From Streptomyces anulatus (GTDB lineage Bacteria > Actinomycetota > Actinomycetes > Streptomycetales > Streptomycetaceae), in the NCBI RefSeq assembly GCF_014650675.1, contig NZ_BMVK01000011.1, positions 124,001 to 188,000 on the forward strand: DNA of 64,000 bases, in the 5' to 3' direction. Each line of letters opens with the position of its first letter. The stretch's first letter is position 1. The notes beneath the pieces are model-generated. The model saw nothing but the letters and a program-made list of their open reading frames with translations, did no database searches and was not told the origin of the DNA. Positions 41,596 to 50,023 of the stretch are shown piece by piece. The translations under genes were made by a program, and so were the position numbers.

Positions 41596-42681
41596 GTGAA
41601 CCGACGCCACTGCGCCACTGCCGCCATCACGCTGGTCTGTGCGCTGGCCCTGCTGACGTCCACGGGCCAGGCCACGGCCGCCCCGGTTCCGGAGCCCTCG
41701 CCCTCCCCGTCCTCCTCCCCCGCCGGCTCGCCGCCCCGCTACTCCAACGCGGACCTCGAGAAGGTCCGCGAGCAGATCGACACGCTGTACCGGAAGGCGG
41801 GCGCGGCGACGGACGCGTACAACCTCGCCGAGGAGCAGACGAAGAAGCAGTCCGGCGAGATCGTGAAGCTGGCCAAGGCGATCGTGGACGGCCAGGCGCG
41901 CATCGCCGCCCTGAAGGACCGGGCCGGGGCCCAGGCCCGCGAGCAGTACCGCAACGGCGGCCTGCCGCCCGGCGCGCAGCTGGCCCTGAGCAACGACCCG
42001 AAGCTGTTCCTGGACGGGCTCAACAAGGTCCGCCAGAGCCAGCACGCCTCCAAGTCGCTCCTGGCCGATCTGAACCAGACGCAGGAGGACCTGGAGACGT
42101 ACACCCAGGACGCCAGCGCGAACTGGGAGAAGCTGGAGACGAACCGGGTCAAGCAGGCCAAGGCCAAGAAGAAGATCAACGCCCGGATCAAGGCGGCGGA
42201 GAAGCTCGAATCGCAGTTGGAGGAGAAGGAGCGCGACCGGCTCCGCCGGCTGGAGCGGGACGCCGCGGACAGGGCGCAGACCGCCTGGCTCTCCTCCGGG
42301 GCCATCAAGGACGTCAGCGGCGAGGCGAGCGAGGGCGGAGCGGCGGCGGTGGCCTTCGCGACGGCGCAGATAGGCAAGCCGTACGTCTGGGGAGCCGAGG
42401 GCCCCGGTTCGTACGACTGCTCGGGGCTGACCTCGCAGGCGTGGCTGGCGGCGAAGCGCCCGATCCCGCGCACCTCGCAGGAACAGTGGCGGCTGCTGCC
42501 GCGTATCGACATCCAGGACATGCGCCCCGGCGACCTGATCATCTACCACGCCGACGCCAGCCATGTCGGGATGTACGTCGGCGACGGCACGATCGTCCAC
42601 TCGCCGCGCCCCGGCCGCAACGTCACGCTGGCGGGCGCGGGCTCGATGAAGATCCTCGGCGTGGTCCGCCCGGACAAGTAG
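41596..42681 (+). CDS. Secreted NlpC/P60 (C40) peptidoglycan endopeptidase
   Basis: 361 aa. Sec signal peptide (about 1-29), a coiled-coil region (about 48-240) and a C-terminal NlpC/P60 domain with catalytic Cys275 (YDCSG), His323 (SHVGMYVGDG) and His335. It cleaves peptide cross-bridges in cell-wall peptidoglycan during growth or sporulation; the coiled coil probably autoinhibits or targets it. The GTG at 41596 follows GGAGGGGGA. Its frame stays open upstream through a hydrophobic stretch, so an alternative longer product is conceivable but lacks a ribosome-binding site. Confidence 0.92.
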   Translation: MNRRHCATAAITLVCALALLTSTGQATAAPVPEPSPSPSSSPAGSPPRYSNADLEKVREQIDTLYRKAGAATDAYNLAEEQTKKQSGEIVKLAKAIVDGQARIAALKDRAGAQAREQYRNGGLPPGAQLALSNDPKLFLDGLNKVRQSQHASKSLLADLNQTQEDLETYTQDASANWEKLETNRVKQAKAKKKINARIKAAEKLESQLEEKERDRLRRLERDAADRAQTAWLSSGAIKDVSGEASEGGAAAVAFATAQIGKPYVWGAEGPGSYDCSGLTSQAWLAAKRPIPRTSQEQWRLLPRIDIQDMRPGDLIIYHADASHVGMYVGDGTIVHSPRPGRNVTLAGAGSMKILGVVRPDK

Positions 42682-42987
42682 GACCGGCGCGGGCATGGGC
42701 GCGGCCCTCCCGCGCCCATGAGCGGGACCCTGTGAGCGGGGCCACGTGAGCGGGGCCACGCCGCCGCCCGTCGGCGCGTGATGTTTGTCATGCGCGCTTC
42801 CCCGCCGTCATGGCGGCCCATCGCGCCGGATCCGTGTCGGGACGCGGCTTATGACGGCGCATATGACGGGGGCCGGTCCCCGTGCGCCATTCCGTTCCCC
42901 CACCGCGGACCGCTATCGTCCCCGACTGGCGGATCGTCGATCGTCGACCCGCCGCGCCCTCGGGGGGAGGGAAGGAAACTCGAACCG
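42682..42987. other. 306-base spacer before the receiver-phosphatase gene
   Basis: Holds a hairpin terminator, two direct copies of GTGAGCGGGGCCAC (about 42732 and 42746), and the promoter of the phosphatase gene. No additional coding frame with proper codon bias was found. Confidence 0.6.
42694..42720 (+). terminator. Terminator after the NlpC/P60 gene
   Basis: Perfect 11-bp stem (42694-42704/42710-42720) around CCCTC, 12 bases after the stop. Confidence 0.78.
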
Positions 42988-44421
42988 ATGCCCGTACCCG
43001 TACCGCAGCAGCGATCCGTTCCCGCTGCGGAGACCTCGCACGGCGACCTCACCCTGCTGGTGATCGAGGACGACCCGGCGGGCACCACCATCACCGTCCC
43101 CGAGCTCTCGGCGGCGGCCGGGACCCGGGTCCGTATCCGCACCGCCCGCAACCTCACCGAGGCCGCGCGGCTGCTCACCGACGACGTCGACTGCATCCTG
43201 CTGGACCTGGCGCTGCCCCTCACGGGCGGCGGGGCCGGCCCCGGCACGCCCACCGCCGACGCCGGGACGTCCGGCACCGGCACCGGCACCGGCACGGCCG
43301 ACAGCGGATCCCTGCCCGAGCCCGTCTCCGAGCGGGCCGGCGAGCTGGCGGCCCTCACCCACGTACTCGGCATCGCGCCCCAGCACGCGGTCCTCGCGCT
43401 GACCGCGCAGGACGACACCGAGCTGGCGGCCGAGGCGGTCCGGGTCGGGGCGCAGGACTACCTCTTCCGGGGCGAGCTGGACGCGCGCGTCCTGAGCCGC
43501 GCCATCCGGTACGCCGTGGAGCGCAAACGCGCCGACACCGCCCAGCACCAGCTGACCGAGTCCCGGCTGCGCGCCCAGGAGAACGCCCGCCTGGAACGCG
43601 GCCTGCTCCCCACCCCGCTGCTGGACGGCTCCGGCCTGAGCTTCGCCGCCCGCTACCGCCCCGGCCGCAGCCGCGCCCTCCTCGGCGGCGACTTCTACGA
43701 CGTCGTCCGCACCCCGGACGGCACGGTGCACGCGATGATCGGCGACGTCTGCGGACACGGCCCGGACGAGGCGGCGCTCGGCGTCGAGCTGCGGATCGCC
43801 TGGCGGGCGCTGACCCTGGCCGGGCTGTGCGGGGACGAGCTGCTCTCCACGCTCCAGCAGGTGCTGGAGCACGAGCGGCAGAGCGAGGAGATCTTCGCGA
43901 CGCTCTGCACCGTGGACATCGCGCCCGACGGGCGACGGGCCGGACTCTGCCTGGCCGGACACCCCGCGCCGCTGCTCGCCCGCCACGGTATGCCCGCCCG
44001 GCTGCTCCCGTACCAGGACGGCGGCCCGGCCCTGGGGCTGCTGCCGAGGGCCCGGTGGCCGCGCCGCCAGGTCGAGCTGGGCGGCGCCTGGAGCCTGATG
44101 ATGTACACGGACGGGCTCATCGAGGGGCGCGTGGGCACCGGCGGCAGCGAGCGGCTGGGCCAGGACGGCATGGTCGCGATGGTCAACAGCCGGCTGGAAC
44201 AGGGACTGGCGGGCGAGGAGCTGCTGGAGGCGGCGGTCGCCGAGGTACGGGAGCTGAACGGCGGCGAGCTGACCGACGACGTGGCGGTCCTGCTGCTGGG
44301 CCGCGATCCGGAGCGGATACGACGATGGGGCGGCAGCGCACCGCGCTCCCACCCCGCGTCCGTCGACCGGCCGCCGTCCCCGCCCGCGAGAGCGGCGGGG
44401 GCTCAGCGCCCGCCGTTGTAG
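42988..44421 (+). CDS. Response-regulator receiver fused to PP2C-type phosphatase (SpoIIE domain)
   Basis: 477 aa. N-terminal receiver with IEDDP acidic pair (27-29) and phosphoacceptor Asp73 (LLDLALP). An unusual Gly/Thr/Ala-rich insertion of about 45 residues follows beta-3. A helical linker leads to a SpoIIE/PP2C domain with metal motifs GGDFYDVV, IGDVCGHG, MYTDGLIEGR and DDVAVLLL. It probably dephosphorylates a phosphorylated anti-sigma-factor antagonist when its receiver is phosphorylated (the RsbU/RssB-type theme). No cognate kinase or anti-sigma gene is near. Its 3' end overlaps the convergent DUF2516 gene by 19 bases. Confidence 0.92.
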   Translation: MPVPVPQQRSVPAAETSHGDLTLLVIEDDPAGTTITVPELSAAAGTRVRIRTARNLTEAARLLTDDVDCILLDLALPLTGGGAGPGTPTADAGTSGTGTGTGTADSGSLPEPVSERAGELAALTHVLGIAPQHAVLALTAQDDTELAAEAVRVGAQDYLFRGELDARVLSRAIRYAVERKRADTAQHQLTESRLRAQENARLERGLLPTPLLDGSGLSFAARYRPGRSRALLGGDFYDVVRTPDGTVHAMIGDVCGHGPDEAALGVELRIAWRALTLAGLCGDELLSTLQQVLEHERQSEEIFATLCTVDIAPDGRRAGLCLAGHPAPLLARHGMPARLLPYQDGGPALGLLPRARWPRRQVELGGAWSLMMYTDGLIEGRVGTGGSERLGQDGMVAMVNSRLEQGLAGEELLEAAVAEVRELNGGELTDDVAVLLLGRDPERIRRWGGSAPRSHPASVDRPPSPPARAAGAQRPPL

Positions 44422-44741
44422 GGACCGTACGGGCCGTCGCTGCTGGAGCCGCCGCTACGGCCACCGCCGCCGCCCGAGACCGCCTTGAGCGCGGGGCGCA
44501 CGTCGACCATGAACACGATCGACGCGACCACGCCCGCGAGCTGCAGGAACAGCATCGGGATGAGCAGGTTCACGGCGACGGCGATGCCGAGAATGATCAG
44601 CCAGAAGGACTTCTTCTTCTTGTCGGCGGCGCGGTAAGCGTCCTCACGGGCGGTCGCCGCGAAGACGAACGCGACCACGGCCAGCACCAGCATCGCCAGA
44701 TACAGCAGCTGGAGGAGCGAGCCGAACGCTGAGAGCAACAT
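44403..44741 (-). CDS. DUF2516 family membrane protein
   Basis: 112 aa with two to three hydrophobic helices (LLQLLYLAMLVLAVVAFVFA and FWLIILGIAVAVNLLIPMLF) and a Gly/Ser-rich C-terminal tail. The KKKKSFW motif and the overall pattern match the actinobacterial DUF2516 family, of unknown function. It follows the HbhA-like gene in the same direction after 145 bases, and overlaps the end of the phosphatase gene. Confidence 0.85.
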   Translation of the reverse strand: MLLSAFGSLLQLLYLAMLVLAVVAFVFAATAREDAYRAADKKKKSFWLIILGIAVAVNLLIPMLFLQLAGVVASIVFMVDVRPALKAVSGGGGGRSGGSSSDGPYGPYNGGR

Positions 44742-44886
44742 GGTGTGTACCGCCTAGTGAGTGGATGATCGCCCTGCGGCCGGAAGGGCCAAGGTACCGG
44801 GACAACGAGCCGGCCACCCGTAAAGGTGCCCGCCCCGCGCCCCGGTCACGCGTACCCCTTCCGACGTACCGGAAGACCCGTGCGGG

Positions 44887-45603
44887 TCACTTGCCGGCGG
44901 GCGGCGGGGTCTTCCTGGCCGCGGGCTTGCGCGGCGCCGGCGTCTTCTTGGCGGGCGCGGCCTTGGCCTCGGCGGACTTCACCGGAGCGGCGGGCTTGGC
45001 CGGAGCGGCGGGCTTGGCCTCGGCGGGCGCGGCCTTCGTCGCGGCGGGCTTGGCCTCGGCGGGCGCGGCCTTCGTCGCGGCGGGCTTGGCTGCGGCGGGC
45101 TTCGCCGCGGGCTTGGCGGCGGGTGCCGCCTTGGGCTTGGGCTTGGGCTCGGCCTCGACGACGGTGGCGATCTCGATGATCTCCTCGGCCGTCTCCCCGC
45201 GCCACGTCCGTACGGTCTGCTCGCCGCGCTCGGCGACCTTCTCGTACGTCTCCCGGGCCTTGATCGCGTACTCGGCGGCCACGCCCACGCTGCGGAGCGC
45301 CAGGTCCTGGGCGTTCTCGCCCAGCTTCTTCAGGTCGGCGGCGTCGAACGAGCCGAACACCTCGGTGACCTTCGCCTGCACGGTGGCCTGGGCCTCCTTG
45401 GCCTGCGTGGTCACCTTCTCCTGCACGGCCTTGGGGTCGGTGTTGCGCACGGCGTCGATCCGCTCGGGCGCCTCGGCCCGCAGCTGCTCGATCAGCGCCG
45501 GAACCTTGCGCGCCTGCTGCACGGCCAGGTCGGCCGTGCCGGCGGCGAAGTAGAGGGGGGTGGGGTCGGTGAGGGTCTTGCGCAGGTCATCGGTGATGGC
45601 CAT
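44887..45603 (-). CDS. HbhA-like coiled-coil protein with Lys-Pro-Ala repeat tail
   Basis: 238 aa, no signal peptide. Residues 1-150 are helical and acidic/basic alternating (LRKTLTDPTPLYFAAGTADL, VRNTDPKAVQEKVTTQAKEA), as in heparin-binding haemagglutinin homologues. Residues 150-238 are Lys/Pro/Ala repeats, including a duplicated unit of about 14 residues (KPAATKAAPAEA, twice). Such tails bind polyanions or membranes. It follows the XRE gene after 35 bases. Confidence 0.82.
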   Translation of the reverse strand: MAITDDLRKTLTDPTPLYFAAGTADLAVQQARKVPALIEQLRAEAPERIDAVRNTDPKAVQEKVTTQAKEAQATVQAKVTEVFGSFDAADLKKLGENAQDLALRSVGVAAEYAIKARETYEKVAERGEQTVRTWRGETAEEIIEIATVVEAEPKPKPKAAPAAKPAAKPAAAKPAATKAAPAEAKPAATKAAPAEAKPAAPAKPAAPVKSAEAKAAPAKKTPAPRKPAARKTPPPAGK

Positions 45604-45638
45604 GACTGTGGTCCTCCCGGATCATCAGAACCAGCTGT

Positions 45639-46106
45639 TCAGCTGTGAGGGTCTTGGTCTTCGGTGGCATCCGCACCGGCGTCGTCGCCTTTACGGGGCC
45701 GGGCGTCCTCACGGGGCCCGGCATCGCCGTCGGCGTCGGCGTCCGCGTCGGGCCCGGGGACGAATCCGTTCTCGCGGCGGAAGGAGTCGTAGATCTGCAG
45801 CAGAACGTTCTTCTGCCGCTCGTTGATCGACGGATCGGCCAGAATGACCGCCCGCGTCTCCAGCTCCTCCCGCTCCCGCTCGTCGAGGATCCCCGCACGT
45901 ACGTACAGGGTCTCGGCCGAGATCCGCAGCGCCTTGGCGACCTGCTGGAGCACGTCCGCGCTGGGCTTGCGCAGACCGCGCTCGATCTGGCTGAGATACG
46001 GGTTCGACACCCCGGTCGCATCGGCGAGCTGCCGCAGCGAGAGCTGCGCCGCACGACGCTGCTCCCGCAGGTACTCACCGAGATTGCCGACGTTGAGTGA
46101 TGCCAT
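45639..46106 (-). CDS. XRE-family transcriptional regulator
   Basis: 155 aa. N-terminal helix-turn-helix (LGEYLREQRRAAQLSLRQLA, GVSNPYLSQIERGLRKP) in residues 8-65, a central helical region (LYVRAGILDEREREELETRA) and an acidic Asp/Ala/Gly-rich tail. It likely represses its own operon with the HbhA-like gene. Its start was placed at MASLNVGNLGEYL; upstream in-frame sequence is the promoter DNA. A 28-base palindrome lies 27-54 bases upstream of the ATG. Confidence 0.92.
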   Translation of the reverse strand: MASLNVGNLGEYLREQRRAAQLSLRQLADATGVSNPYLSQIERGLRKPSADVLQQVAKALRISAETLYVRAGILDEREREELETRAVILADPSINERQKNVLLQIYDSFRRENGFVPGPDADADADGDAGPREDARPRKGDDAGADATEDQDPHS

Positions 46107-46132
46107 GGCTCGATAGTGCAACACCCTTGCTA

Positions 46133-46160
46133 ACTTTTGCAAGCACATGCTTGCAAAAGT
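46133..46160. promoter_or_regulatory. Palindromic operator upstream of the XRE gene
   Basis: Perfect 13-base arms ACTTTTGCAAGCA (46133-46145) and TGCTTGCAAAAGT (46148-46160) around CA, AT-rich compared with the flanks. It overlaps a plausible -35 region for the XRE gene, suggesting autoregulation. The divergent SUKH-like gene starts 136 bases away. Confidence 0.75.
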
Positions 46161-46295
46161 GTCGCGTGCCACTGGTTCGGACCGGTGGGACTCGCGGCGG
46201 CTGTCCGCTCCCAGTAGGTACGGCGAGGCCCAGTGGTTCTGGCGAACGACCTGGCGAAGTCTCGGCAAAGTCGGCCGGCCTGTACGGTCCACCGC

Positions 46296-47036
46296 ATGGT
46301 TGACGAGTTCGACGTGGCTCAAGCTCTGCGCGGTGGGATACCCGACAGGGCGCGAGCCTGGGCCTTCGTCCGGGACTTCGCCGCAGCGTGGGCGGAGCCG
46401 CTCGCCGACGGCGCGGGTACGCGAGTGGAGGAGCTGGAGCGAGCCGAGGAGACGCTGGGGCTCACGCTGCCGACCGCATTGCGCGAGGCGTACTCGCTTC
46501 TCGGTGCGCGTCACGACCTCACCGGCAACCAAGACCCCCTGTTGCGCCCTTCCGAATTGTTCGTGCACGACGAGTTCGGTGGAGTGCTCGTCTTCCGCAG
46601 CGAGAACCAGGGATGCGCTTTCTGGGGAGTGCGGCTGCGGGACCTCGGCCAGGACGATCCGCCGGTGTTCGTCCAGTCACGGGATGGTTGGGTCCGCTAC
46701 CTGGAGCGGGTCTCCCTGGCCTGTGTCGAGCTCGTACTCAGCGAGACGCTGCTTGGCGGCGAAGGACGGCTCTACAACGCCTGCGAACTTCCCGCCAGCC
46801 TGATTCGAGAGCTGCCGAGCCGGTTCGCGCCGGTGGAGTTTCCCGAGTACCCGATGTGGACGGGGAAGGAGGAGTCACCCGTGTGCTGGTATTCCGCGCC
46901 GGGGAAGCTCTTGCGGCTCGACGGACTGAGTGACCACAGCTGGCTGCACGTTCGGGGAAGTACGTTCGCCGACCTGGAGTCGCTCTGCGCCACCCTTCCC
47001 GGCCACTGGGTACGTGGATACCCAGAGCAGTTGTAA
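46296..47036 (+). CDS. SMI1/KNR4 (SUKH)-like protein
   Basis: 246 aa. The N-terminal half has the SUKH pattern of a helix, then ELERAEETLGLTLPTALREA, DPLLRPSELFVHDEFGGVLVF and NQGCAFWGVRL. Family members include immunity proteins for contact-dependent and polymorphic toxins. No toxin gene is next to it. ATG 46296 is the preferred start; codon use is less extreme than in core neighbours. Confidence 0.78.
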   Translation: MVDEFDVAQALRGGIPDRARAWAFVRDFAAAWAEPLADGAGTRVEELERAEETLGLTLPTALREAYSLLGARHDLTGNQDPLLRPSELFVHDEFGGVLVFRSENQGCAFWGVRLRDLGQDDPPVFVQSRDGWVRYLERVSLACVELVLSETLLGGEGRLYNACELPASLIRELPSRFAPVEFPEYPMWTGKEESPVCWYSAPGKLLRLDGLSDHSWLHVRGSTFADLESLCATLPGHWVRGYPEQL

Positions 47037-47123
47037 GCCGACGAACTGCCCTTCCAGGCTCCCGATGGTCTGCTTGGATGACACCGGGAAAGCAGGTGAA
47101 CCGAGCGCAACGGGGGCGTGAGA

Positions 47124-47537
47124 ATGGCTGATTCGTACGTCATTCTCAACGAGCTCGCCCAAGAGCTTCGGCCGATGCCACAGGGCATCGAGTGGTTCGA
47201 GGGCCTCTCGACCGAGGAGCAGTCCACCACCCTGCGCCTCCTGTCACATTTCTGCGTTCAGGCCCGCGCCACCACCGAGGACGGCCCGGAAAGCATCCGA
47301 CGCGCCGGACTTCGCGCCACGCACACACCAGCAGTTCTGATCACACGAGGGCGGATCGACCAGCAACTCGGAAAGATCGCCGGTCGCACCCCGCACGACG
47401 AGCGCCTCAAGTCATTCCGGCCACTGATCGCGGTGCCGGCCGTCGCCGACGAACGCCGACGAGAGCGCTTCTGCTCCGCCGGTTGCGGCCACGCGTGGCA
47501 TCGCCTCTCCGTCGACACCCCCGAAGCCTCGGCCTGA
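47124..47537 (+). CDS. DUF5958 family protein
   Basis: 137 aa, soluble, no signal peptide. The segment LNELAQELRPMPQGIEWFEG and the arrangement of helices resemble Streptomyces DUF5958 proteins of unknown function. A GTG at 47118 is an alternative start. Two cysteines (FCSAGCGHAW) near the C terminus could bind a metal. It follows the SUKH-like gene after 87 bases and might be cotranscribed. Confidence 0.65.
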   Translation: MADSYVILNELAQELRPMPQGIEWFEGLSTEEQSTTLRLLSHFCVQARATTEDGPESIRRAGLRATHTPAVLITRGRIDQQLGKIAGRTPHDERLKSFRPLIAVPAVADERRRERFCSAGCGHAWHRLSVDTPEASA

Positions 47538-47693
47538 TCCCTCGCGCTTTCGCGCCTACCGGAGGAGTGGCCGGAGGGGAAACATCGCGCTCAGCCTCGC
47601 ACGTCCCACTGCTCGCCGCGCGGCCCTGGATTGCCGCCTACAGCGCCCTGCTCGGCTTGGCGTGCGTCGCCCGCTCGACGCACGCCTTCCCTC

Positions 47694-47739
47694 TTCCCTC
47701 CCGTCGGCGGTACGGCTTTCCTCCCGTCGGCAGTACGGC
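47694..47739. repeat. Two tandem 23-bp direct repeats
   Basis: Units 47694-47716 and 47717-47739 share the core CTCCCGTCGGC(G/A)GTACGGC and differ at three positions. They lie in the 234-base spacer downstream of the DUF5958 and oxidoreductase genes (convergent ends). No gene identified in the spacer. Confidence 0.75.
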
Positions 47740-47771
47740 GCGGAGGCCCGCACAGCCCCGGGAGGAACCCG

Positions 47772-48746
47772 TCAGGCGTCAGATCCGCGCCCGGTGTCCA
47801 CGGTGAGGACGATCTTGCCCGTGGTGCGGCCGGTCTCCCCGAGGGCGTGGGCCTTGGCCGCGTCGGAGAGAGGGAAGACAGCCTCGATGTGGGCGCGCAG
47901 GGCACCGGATTCGACGAGGTCGGCGATGGCCTTCATGCCGGCGTGGTCGGCCTCGACCAGGAGGGTCTGCACCCGGACCCCGCGGGCCGCCGCGTTCGCC
48001 GCCTCGTCGGGGTCGGTGGGCGGAAGGAGGGAGACGAGGACGCCGCCGGGGCGGAGGACATCGAGGGAGCGGGTGCGGGTGTCGCCGGAGAGGGGGTCGA
48101 GGACCATGTCGACGTCCTGGACGGCGTCGCGGAAGTCGGTGGCGCGGTAGTCGATCACCTCGTCCGCGCCGAGAGAGCGGACGAAGTCGTGCTTGGGGCC
48201 GCTGGCGGTGCCGATGACGTACGCGCCGCGGGACTTGGCGATCTGGACGGCGAGGTGACCGACACCCCCGGCGGCGGCATGGATCAGGACCCGCTGCCCG
48301 GTGCGGACCTCGGCGGTGTCGACGATCGCCTGGTACGCGGTGAGGGCGGCGAGCGGCAGGGCTCCGGCCTGGACGTGGTCGATGACGGCGGGCTTGCGGG
48401 TGAAGGCGCGGGCGGGGCCGGTGACGTACTCGGCGTGGGAGCCGACGCCCTGCGGGTAGGGCAGCATGCCGAAGACTTCGTCGCCCGGCTCGAAGAGGGT
48501 GACGCCGTAGCCGACCGCCTCGACGACACCGGAGACGTCCCATCCGAGGACGAGCGGCAGGCGGTCGAGGAACAGGCCACTGGACCGGTGCTTCCAGTCG
48601 GTCGGGTTCAGGCCGGCGGCGCGGACGGCGACGAGGATCTGGCTCGGGCCCGGCTCGGGCCTCGGCAGCACGGTCTCGTTGAGGACCTCGGGAGCTCCGT
48701 GGACGTTCTGGCTGATGGCGCGCATGGTGGCGGCGTGGTTCGTCAT
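47772..48746 (-). CDS. NADP-dependent quinone-oxidoreductase-like medium-chain dehydrogenase
   Basis: 324 aa. MDR fold: N-terminal GroES-like half, then the NADP-binding half with HAAAGGVGHLAVQIAKSRGA (GxGGVGxxA) and ARAFTRKPAVIDHVQAGALP. No zinc-binding cysteines are seen, which places it with QOR/enoyl reductase-type enzymes. It probably reduces an enone or quinone with NADPH. The start at 48746 (or ATG 48725) diverges from a GlxA-type regulator, which likely controls it. Confidence 0.9.
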   Translation of the reverse strand: MTNHAATMRAISQNVHGAPEVLNETVLPRPEPGPSQILVAVRAAGLNPTDWKHRSSGLFLDRLPLVLGWDVSGVVEAVGYGVTLFEPGDEVFGMLPYPQGVGSHAEYVTGPARAFTRKPAVIDHVQAGALPLAALTAYQAIVDTAEVRTGQRVLIHAAAGGVGHLAVQIAKSRGAYVIGTASGPKHDFVRSLGADEVIDYRATDFRDAVQDVDMVLDPLSGDTRTRSLDVLRPGGVLVSLLPPTDPDEAANAAARGVRVQTLLVEADHAGMKAIADLVESGALRAHIEAVFPLSDAAKAHALGETGRTTGKIVLTVDTGRGSDA

Positions 48747-48781
48747 GCGGTCCAGGTTCGCCGAGGCCCCCGGTTCGGTAC

Positions 48782-48820
48782 CATGGCACGATCGCCATCT
48801 TTCGACGGGATCGTGCCATG
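48782..48820. promoter_or_regulatory. Inverted repeat in the oxidoreductase/GlxA-type divergent promoter
   Basis: Arms CATGGCACGATC (48782-48793) and GATCGTGCCATG (48809-48820) are perfect over 12 bases and separated by 15. The right arm contains the regulator's own start codon, so binding would block both promoters or translation. AraC-type and GlxA proteins commonly bind such divergent regions. Confidence 0.72.
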
Positions 48821-49774
48821 ACTGCCCATCGCGTCGTCGTCCTCGCCCTGGACGGCGTGTACCCCTTCGAACTCGGCATCCCGAGCCGGGTCTTCGGCGC
48901 GGCCGGGGGCCGCTACGAGGTCCTGACCTGTTCGGTCGACGGGGGGCCCGTCACCACGAACGCCGACTTCGCCGTCACGGTCGGGCACGGCCCCGAGGTG
49001 CTGGCGACGGCGGACACGGTGCTGCTGCCGCCGTTCGACACCTCCCTCCTCACCCGGGAACCGCTGCCGGGGGTCGGCGAGGCGCTCTCGGCCGTGCCGG
49101 CCGGGGCGCGGATCGTGTCCATCTGCACCGGGGCCTTCGTCCTGGCCGCCGCCGGGCTTCTCGACGGCCGGCCCGCCACCACCCACTGGGCCGTCGCGGA
49201 CGTCTTCCGGTCCTGGTACCCGCAGGTGCCCCTCGACCCGGACGTGCTGTTCGTGGACGACGGCGACGTGCTCACCTCGGCAGGCGCCGCCTCCGGGGTC
49301 GACGTATGCCTCCATCTCGTACGCCGGGATCACGGCACCGCCCTCGCCAACGAGGTGGCCCGGGCCTGTGTCGTACCTCCGTGGCGGGACGGCGGCCAGG
49401 CCCAGTACATCGAGCACCCGGTGCCCGCGGCTTCCGCGAACGGCACCTCGGCCACCCGCCAGTGGGCGCTGGAGAACCTGCACGAACCGCTGTCCCTGAC
49501 GGAGCTGTCCGGGCACGCACGGATGAGCCTGCGCACCTTCGCGCGCCGGTTCAACGAGGAGGTCGGGATGAGTCCGGGCCGCTGGCTGATCCATCAGCGG
49601 GTGTCCCGCGCCCGGCACCTCCTGGAGACCACCGACCTCGCCGTGGACGACATCGCCGGCCAGGTCGGCTTCGCCACCGGGACCTCGTTGCGCGAGCACC
49701 TGCACGCGGCGATCGGCGTCTCACCGCTCGCCTATCGGCGCACCTTCCGAGGCGCCACCGCGTCTGCGGGATAG
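48818..49774 (+). CDS. GlxA-family transcriptional regulator (DJ-1/PfpI domain plus AraC helix-turn-helix)
   Basis: 318 aa. The N-terminal DJ-1/PfpI-like domain (VVLALDGVYPFELGIPSRVF, SICTGAFVLAAAG with the nucleophile-elbow Cys) is followed by a C-terminal AraC/XylS domain of two helix-turn-helix motifs (LTELSGHARMSLRTFARRFN and DIAGQVGFATGTSLREHLH). It probably controls the adjacent oxidoreductase gene in response to a small molecule. The ATG is part of the inverted repeat. Confidence 0.92.
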   Translation: MTAHRVVVLALDGVYPFELGIPSRVFGAAGGRYEVLTCSVDGGPVTTNADFAVTVGHGPEVLATADTVLLPPFDTSLLTREPLPGVGEALSAVPAGARIVSICTGAFVLAAAGLLDGRPATTHWAVADVFRSWYPQVPLDPDVLFVDDGDVLTSAGAASGVDVCLHLVRRDHGTALANEVARACVVPPWRDGGQAQYIEHPVPAASANGTSATRQWALENLHEPLSLTELSGHARMSLRTFARRFNEEVGMSPGRWLIHQRVSRARHLLETTDLAVDDIAGQVGFATGTSLREHLHAAIGVSPLAYRRTFRGATASAG

Positions 49775-49889
49775 GCATCGCTCCAGGTCACGCCCGCTAC
49801 CTGCTCATGGTCACGGGTCGCACCTGGTGAGCCGACAGGGACACGCTCGACAACGCCGCGTCCGCACGCCTCCCCGCCGCGCGTGCGTC

Positions 49890-49908
49890 GAACTCACGTC
49901 GTGAGTTC
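49890..49908. promoter_or_regulatory. Orphan 19-bp palindrome between convergent genes
   Basis: GAACTCACG-T-CGTGAGTTC is perfect over 9+9 bases and lies 116 bases after the GlxA-type gene, in the spacer before the end of the TetR gene. One-base spacing is too small for a good terminator loop, and no gene starts here that I can support. Confidence 0.4.
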
Positions 49909-50023
49909 CGGACCTTCGGCCATCCGCCCGATCAGGCGTGGCCGCCCTCCGAGGACGACGGACCGGAACCCGCCCGCCACACCCGCGCGGCCCCTCGGGC
50001 GAGCGGGCGTTCCGGCCGGCGGG

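Noticed and set aside
46133..46160. Nickel-regulator (Nur) box
   Set aside because: The TTGCAA half-sites are separated by 8 bases rather than the usual 5, and no nickel gene is adjacent.
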